From: an uncultured Chloroflexota bacterium
GTDB lineage: Bacteria; Chloroflexota; Dehalococcoidia; Lucifugimonadales; CAJWER01
DNA length: 5,738 nt
Direction: 5' to 3'
NCBI GenBank assembly: GCA_913030785.1
Contig: CAJWER010000196.1
Location: 1-5,738, forward strand
Shown here: positions 4,841 through 5,738 of the stretch, one piece after another
Position numbering within the stretch: position 1 is the first letter of the stretch
Layout of the letters: each line of letters begins with the position of its first letter
Notes under the pieces: model-generated
Seen by the model: the letters and a program-made list of their open reading frames with translations, nothing else
Database searches by the model: none
Told to the model about the DNA's origin: nothing
Program-made: the position numbers and the translations under genes

Positions 4841-5738
4841 ATGACGAAGACCGCCAAGACACGACGCATCCTCATCAATGACGATGGCTGGATCATGAGC
4901 GAAGCCGAGCCTCCTCTGACTGTTAACGACCTGAAGAAGAGAATGGTCGATACCTATCAAGGCTCACCCGTCGGCGCCCTGCTCTGGTGCGTCGGGAATC
5001 GCGAGGTCTTTAGCTATGAAACTAAGGTCGGAGAGGCGTTTGGACAGGACTTCGAGGGGCTCGGCAACGCCATCGATCGAAAGCATGCCGAGAACCTCAA
5101 GCGACTGATTGATGAGTGTGGTGGGCCGCTGACGGCCATGGTGGATCTCTGTCATGAGGCGGGCATCGACATATTTCCTTCAGTCAGGATGAATAGCCAC
5201 TACGAGGCCGATCCCAGCGCCCCCACCTCGGGGCGCTTCAGAAACGAACATCCTGAGGTTCTCATCGGCCAGCCTGATGAGGTGTTCCCGACAGGTAGCA
5301 TGCGATGGGGTATCCGGACGGGCCTGGACTACACCCATCAGGCGGTCAGGGCCCATATGGCCGCCATCATCAACGAGCTTTTCGAGAGTTTCGATGTCGA
5401 CGGCGTGGAGTTGGACTTCATGCGCCATCCGACTTTCTTCAAGATCGAGGACGCATACGCGAACCGATATCTGATGACCGATCTCGTGAGGCGGGTGCGC
5501 CGGCGCATGGACGAGGTGAGTAGCGTGACGGGCCGGAGTATCGATCTGGCGGTGCGCGTCCCCCCTACACTGGCGGACTCGGCGCGTATCGGTCTCGACG
5601 TGAAGCAGTGGATGGCCGAAGGCCTGGTGGATATAGTCATCGCCGGTGGCGGTTTCATTCCGGGTGACGCAGACCACCTTGTATTTGTGTTTGCTGTCGG
5701 CCTTAAGCGTGGCTTCCACGTCTTCCGGTGGGGTGCCG
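4841..5738 (+). CDS. TIM-barrel glycoside-hydrolase-like protein, runs off the window and is probably broken near 5662
   Basis: Open from ATG 4841 to the window end, 299 codons visible. Features suggest an alpha/beta barrel of the glycosyl-hydrolase-10-like kind: an N-terminal strand RRILINDDGWI (8-18), LCHEAGIDIFPSVRMN (103-118) as a strand-turn with polar residues at its end, FDVDGVELDFMRHP (184-197) with the acidic pair Glu190/Asp192 at a strand end as in catalytic barrels, and GLVDIVIAGGGFIP (261-274). No signal peptide is seen, so it is likely cytosolic. Its substrate is unknown and I cannot name a characterised homologue. After Pro274 (5662) the residues (GDADHLVFVFAVGLKRG) no longer resemble the expected continuation. 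The opposite strand there reads as an aminotransferase, so the genuine coding part probably ends at about 5662. It has its own -10 box and ribosome binding site and is divergent from the recombinase. Confidence 0.7.
   Translation, partial: MTKTAKTRRILINDDGWIMSEAEPPLTVNDLKKRMVDTYQGSPVGALLWCVGNREVFSYETKVGEAFGQDFEGLGNAIDRKHAENLKRLIDECGGPLTAMVDLCHEAGIDIFPSVRMNSHYEADPSAPTSGRFRNEHPEVLIGQPDEVFPTGSMRWGIRTGLDYTHQAVRAHMAAIINELFESFDVDGVELDFMRHPTFFKIEDAYANRYLMTDLVRRVRRRMDEVSSVTGRSIDLAVRVPPTLADSARIGLDVKQWMAEGLVDIVIAGGGFIPGDADHLVFVFAVGLKRGFHVFRWGA
5642..5738 (-). pseudogene. Fragment of an alanine-glyoxylate/serine-pyruvate-type aminotransferase
   Basis: The minus strand from the window edge reads GTPPEDVEATLKADS, then HKYKVVCVTRNETATG. 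This fits the class V aminotransferase segment usually seen as PE-x-VEEALK ... KAVLVVHNETSTGV, just ahead of the conserved Asp/Lys PLP-binding region. The frame enters from beyond 5738. After the Gly at 5644-5642 the expected Val and onward sequence is missing; the frame continues as the complement of the glycoside-hydrolase-like gene. The family normally has His where Arg is read (TRNETATG), and that codon lies exactly at the suspected join. These enzymes use PLP to move amino groups between alanine or serine and glyoxylate or pyruvate. Here it is only about 30 residues, so it is inactive as it stands. Confidence 0.55.

Noticed and set aside
5180..5641. Minus-strand frame continuing the aminotransferase fragment
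   Set aside because: Beyond NETATG it is only the complement of the glycoside-hydrolase-like gene (His/Arg-rich, no aminotransferase motifs).
1..5738. CRISPR array, riboswitch, rRNA or toxin-antitoxin pair
   Set aside because: No regularly spaced repeats, known aptamer cores, rRNA-like sequence or paired small genes were seen on either strand.

Overview
The window is bacterial DNA of moderately high GC. It carries Shine-Dalgarno-led genes, a DraG-type ADP-ribosylglycohydrolase, a large serine recombinase and an encoded tRNA CCA end. The protein styles remind me of Chloroflexota (Dehalococcoidia/SAR202-like). That is a recollection of resemblance, not something the sequence proves.

Layout. 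(1) 128-1792 (+): an intact gene joining an N-terminal cysteine phosphatase (HCxxGxxR motif) to a C-terminal ADP-ribosylglycohydrolase (ARH). A near-ideal ribosome binding site points to a TTG start. (2) 1793-2573: about 780 bases without a gene I can support; it holds a 12-base palindrome just after the ARH gene. (3) 2575-2963 (+): a palindromic operator-like site and a TTGACT promoter lead into a short open frame. That frame has a Cro/Xre-like helix-turn-helix joined in frame to a 102-base copy (85% identical) of part of the ARH gene upstream. (4) 2940-4415 (-): a complete large serine recombinase whose stop codon lies exactly where the ARH copy ends. (5) 4461-4653: the 3' half of a tRNA gene (probably tRNA-Pro) directly behind the recombinase start, then a 10-base inverted repeat, then a second tRNA-like 3' end. 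(6) 4800-5738 (+): a strong -10 box and ribosome binding site lead into a TIM-barrel glycoside-hydrolase-like gene that runs off the window. (7) After about 5660 the sense reading stops looking like that family. The opposite strand instead reads as an alanine-glyoxylate/serine-pyruvate aminotransferase fragment, so the last ~80 bases look like an inverted junction.

Reading as a whole: positions 1 to about 4460 look like the edge of a mobile island. They hold a recombinase pointing inward, a regulator relic, a duplicated ARH scrap and an ARH-phosphatase cargo gene, and they abut a split tRNA gene. The glycoside-hydrolase-like gene beyond it looks like ordinary chromosome. The most interesting items are the phosphatase-ARH fusion, the tRNA/recombinase edge, the chimeric helix-turn-helix/ARH frame, and the inverted junction at the right end, which could be biological or an amplification/assembly artefact.
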